Source: Nonlabens sp.
Lineage (GTDB): Bacteria; Bacteroidota; Bacteroidia; Flavobacteriales; Flavobacteriaceae
DNA length: 8,405 nucleotides
NCBI GenBank assembly: GCA_023301395.1
Contig: JALZUY010000040.1
Coordinates: forward strand, 1 to 8,405
Direction: 5' to 3'
Within the stretch, counting starts at the first letter, position 1; each line of letters starts with the position of its first letter. The position numbers were made by a program, and so were the translations under genes. Below are positions 6,329-8,405 of the stretch, piece after piece. The notes under the pieces were generated by a model, which did not search any database, had not been told where the DNA came from, and was given only the letters and a program-made list of their open reading frames with translations.

Positions 6329-6718
6329 CTAGATGTCGTCAAAACTTACATCTGTGAAACTCTGTGTGGATTCTTCTGTGACAGGCTCAGATTCAGTAAC
6401 TGGAGCAGCGTGTTCAACAGGTGTGTAATCTTTTTGATGTCTCTCTGAGATTACTTCATCACCTTTTTCTTTAATGATGAATTGAGTCATCTCAGCAAGC
6501 GTGCTTTCAAACTCTGCAAAGTCTTCTTTATAAAGATAGATTTTGTGTTTCTTGAAGTGAAAACTTCCATCATCATTAGTAAACTTTTTACTTTCAGTAA
6601 TTGTAAGGTAGTAATCGTCTGCTTTTGTGGATCTTACATCAAAGAAATAAGTGCGCCTTCCTGCACGTACTACTTTTGAAAAAATATCTTCTTGATCTTT
6701 GTAATCTCTATCGCTCAT
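6329..6718 (-). CDS. DUF3276 PUR-alpha-like nucleic-acid-binding protein
   Basis: This is a 129-residue cytoplasmic protein of the DUF3276 family, a bacterial relative of eukaryotic PUR-alpha with members in Bacteroidota and spirochaetes. The family fold binds single-stranded DNA or RNA. Residues of about 10-85 carry the PUR-like repeat: IFSKVVRAGRRTYFFDVR, then DDYYLTITESKKF, then FHFKKHKIYLYKEDFAEF followed by a helix (ESTLAEMTQFIIKEK). The basic and aromatic residues of the strands would be the nucleic-acid face. Residues of about 95-129 are an acidic, Glu/Thr/Ser-rich, probably disordered tail. The length is normal for the family. The ATG at 6718 follows an AAGATA leader. A plausible promoter lies upstream and a strong terminator follows, so it is likely a single-gene unit. 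Its physiological target is not known. Confidence 0.92.
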   Translation of the reverse strand: MSDRDYKDQEDIFSKVVRAGRRTYFFDVRSTKADDYYLTITESKKFTNDDGSFHFKKHKIYLYKEDFAEFESTLAEMTQFIIKEKGDEVISERHQKDYTPVEHAAPVTESEPVTEESTQSFTDVSFDDI

Positions 6719-6745
6719 TATCTTAATTCAAGGTTATGTATGACT

Positions 6746-6775
6746 CAAAAATATAAAAAAATGTTAAATACTAAA
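6746..6775 (-). promoter_or_regulatory. probable Bacteroidota-type promoter of the DUF3276 gene
   Basis: On the minus strand TATTTTTG (6746-6753) matches the phylum's -7 consensus TAnnTTTG. A TTTA (6772-6775) sits 18 bases upstream, where the weaker -33 TTTG/TTG element is expected. Transcription would start near 6739-6741, giving a leader of about 20 bases. The -7 match is good and the -33 match is poor. Confidence 0.45.
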
Positions 6776-6784
6776 GTGTTTCTT

Positions 6785-6806
6785 CAATTATTGTATTAAG
6801 TAATTG
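6785..6806. promoter_or_regulatory. CAATTA/TAATTG inverted repeat above the promoter
   Basis: Perfect 6-bp arms (6785-6790 and 6801-6806) enclose 10 bases, about 10 bases upstream of the putative -33 element of the DUF3276 promoter. It could be a dimeric regulator site. The AT-rich setting makes chance matches common. Confidence 0.25.
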
Positions 6807-6870
6807 ATTTTATGATGCTTACACAGGTGTTTTCTCGATGTGATTGATAATAGCTGCTTAAAGAGTGAGA

Positions 6871-8405
6871 TTAGACTGGTTTTTGTTCCAGCATTTGATT
6901 GGCATATAATTCTGCATAATAACCAGTGCCATTCATTAATGATTCATGATTACCACGTTCCACAACTCGACCTTCATCAAGAACGATTATGTGGTCTGCA
7001 TTTTTTGCGCTACTCACACGGTGACTTACAATAACGGTAGTAGTGCTGTGAGTGATTTTTTTAAGATTATTCAAGATTTTCTCCTCAGTCTCTGTGTCCA
7101 CTGCGCTCAGGCAATCGTCAAATAATAAAATTTGTGGTTCTTTAATAATAGCTCGTGCAATAGAAACACGTTGTTTTTGCCCACCGCTAAGAGTGATTCC
7201 ACGTTCACCGAGTATGGTATCATAATCTTTAGTAAAGTCAACGATGTTTTTATGTACTACAGCATTTTTTGCGGCTTCAATAATTTCTTCTTTACTAGCG
7301 TCTTTTTTACCAAATGCAATATTGTTTCCAATAGTATCAGAGAATAGAAACGCATCTTGTGGTACATAACCTATCGATTGTCTCAAGCTATCTAGATTCA
7401 ATGATCTTATGGCGGTACTATCTATGTTTATTACTCCATTTTCAACATCATACAATCTACCTATTAATTCTAGTATGGTAGATTTACCACTACCTGTTTT
7501 ACCTAGAATGGCAAGTGTTTTTCCCGCTTCAATATTAAAACTTACATCTTTTAAGGCATGAATGTTTGTGTCTTCATAAACAAAGTTCACCTTATCAAAG
7601 TTAATAGCACCTTTTACTGGAGTAGACTCAGTTACTAGATTTTGTATCGCAGGATCGATATCAAGAAACTCATTAATACGTTTTTGAGAAACAGCAGCTT
7701 GTTGCACCATGTTTGTTACCCAACCTACAACGGCAACCGGCCATGTAAGCATATTTACATAAATGAGAAACTCTGGAATGGTCCCTACATCTATAATACC
7801 TTGAGCAGCTTGTTGTCCACCTATATAAAGGACTAGAATATTACTCAGCCCTATAAGTAACACCATTAATGGGAAGAATAAGGCTTGTACTCTTGCAAGA
7901 TCAATGTTCTTGTCCTTACTATCATTTGCAACCACTGAGAACTGATCGTTCATTTGTTCCGACAGGTTGTAAGCTTTTATAACTGAAATTCCACTAAACG
8001 ATTCTTGAGCAATAGTATTCAAACTTGATAGCTGTTCTTGAACCAGTTTAGAGCGTTTTTGAATCTCGCGACTAACCAAGTATATTGCTATTGATAAAAA
8101 AGGTAAAGGAATAATTGTATAAACCGCTAGAGTAGGAGCGGTGTAAATCATTGCAGGAATAACTACCGCAAATAGGGTGATCATATTCACACTATACATT
8201 AAAGCTGGTCCCATGTACATGCGTACTTTAGAAACATCTTCACTTATACGATTCATCAAATCTCCTGTGCGGTTTTGCTTATAAAAACCTAAAGACAACT
8301 GCTGGTATTGATTATAAATGATATTCTTTAAATCATATTCGAGATGTCTAGAAACAACTATAATCAACTGGCGCATCACAAATGTTAAGGCTGCAGATAA
8401 TAAGG
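6871..8405 (-). CDS. ABC exporter, fused permease and ATPase (5'-truncated by window)
   Basis: This is a type I ABC exporter half-transporter with membrane and ATPase domains in one chain. The frame stays open to the window edge, so the start lies outside; 510 codons are visible, and the family's usual 580-600 suggests about 75-85 N-terminal residues are missing. Counting from the edge, membrane helices lie near residues 1-18 (partial), 66-88, 90-110, 176-196 and 210-230. The ATPase domain has Walker A GKTGSGKST (301-309), the Q-loop in VPQDAFLF (Gln349), signature LSGGQ (405-409), Walker B ILLFD (425-429), D-loop SAVD (433-436) and H-loop His461. The residue after Walker B is Asp430 where canonical exporters have the catalytic Glu. 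That and the DDCLSAVDTETE-like run point to the MdlA/YheI (BmrC) subfamily, which often works as a heterodimer. The substrate cannot be told; drugs or lipids are possible. The first in-frame GTG, 8 codons in, is not the start because helix codons continue upstream of it. Confidence 0.92.
   Translation of the reverse strand, partial: LLSAALTFVMRQLIIVVSRHLEYDLKNIIYNQYQQLSLGFYKQNRTGDLMNRISEDVSKVRMYMGPALMYSVNMITLFAVVIPAMIYTAPTLAVYTIIPLPFLSIAIYLVSREIQKRSKLVQEQLSSLNTIAQESFSGISVIKAYNLSEQMNDQFSVVANDSKDKNIDLARVQALFFPLMVLLIGLSNILVLYIGGQQAAQGIIDVGTIPEFLIYVNMLTWPVAVVGWVTNMVQQAAVSQKRINEFLDIDPAIQNLVTESTPVKGAINFDKVNFVYEDTNIHALKDVSFNIEAGKTLAILGKTGSGKSTILELIGRLYDVENGVINIDSTAIRSLNLDSLRQSIGYVPQDAFLFSDTIGNNIAFGKKDASKEEIIEAAKNAVVHKNIVDFTKDYDTILGERGITLSGGQKQRVSIARAIIKEPQILLFDDCLSAVDTETEEKILNNLKKITHSTTTVIVSHRVSSAKNADHIIVLDEGRVVERGNHESLMNGTGYYAELYANQMLEQKPV

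Noticed and set aside
6840..7034. Plus-strand ORF between the DUF3276 and ABC genes
   Set aside because: It is mostly antisense to the conserved ATPase C terminus and has no coding features.
8377..8379. GTG as the start of the ABC exporter
   Set aside because: The frame continues to the window edge with hydrophobic helix codons (LLSAALTF), and starting at the GTG would cut off the first helix and part of the second. The real start is outside the window.

Overview
The window is AT-rich chromosomal DNA from a member of the Bacteroidota, most likely a marine Flavobacteriaceae. This rests on a DUF5686 outer-membrane protein, a DUF3276 PUR-alpha-like protein, A-rich leaders without clear Shine-Dalgarno sequences, a TAnnTTTG-type -7 box, and the 16-bp palindrome CGCTTTCGCGAAAGCG, which I associate from memory with genera such as Nonlabens and Dokdonia. 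The genus is a guess. No phage, transposase, CRISPR or RNA gene is visible.

All recognised genes lie on the minus strand, so the order of transcription is right to left. At the right edge is a 5'-truncated MdlA/YheI-type ABC exporter (6871 to beyond 8405). Next is a small DUF3276 nucleic-acid-binding protein (6329-6718) with a plausible Bacteroidota promoter and a strong intrinsic terminator. A secreted M14 zinc carboxypeptidase with a C-terminal amidotransferase-like domain follows (3746-6253). Then comes a small membrane-protein gene that appears split by a one-base frameshift (3206-3687). After a 399-bp gene-free gap comes a DUF5686/carboxypeptidase-regulatory-domain outer-membrane protein (323-2806), ending in a weak intrinsic terminator near 226-247.

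The gene-free DNA holds the less ordinary material. The gap at 2807-3205 packs an octamer tandem repeat and at least four unrelated hairpin-forming palindromes into about 240 bp. The left end (1-322) holds three direct repeats of about 16 bp at about 48-bp intervals, where each repeat places a stop and a start codon in ATGA overlap, followed by an 18-bp perfect palindrome.

The genes do not form one obvious pathway. The M14 peptidase and the DUF5686 protein are both exported envelope proteins, while the DUF3276 protein and the ABC exporter are likely separate transcription units. I see no clear new multi-gene system. The best leads are the left-end repeat array, the split membrane gene, and the terminator that sits almost against the peptidase start codon.
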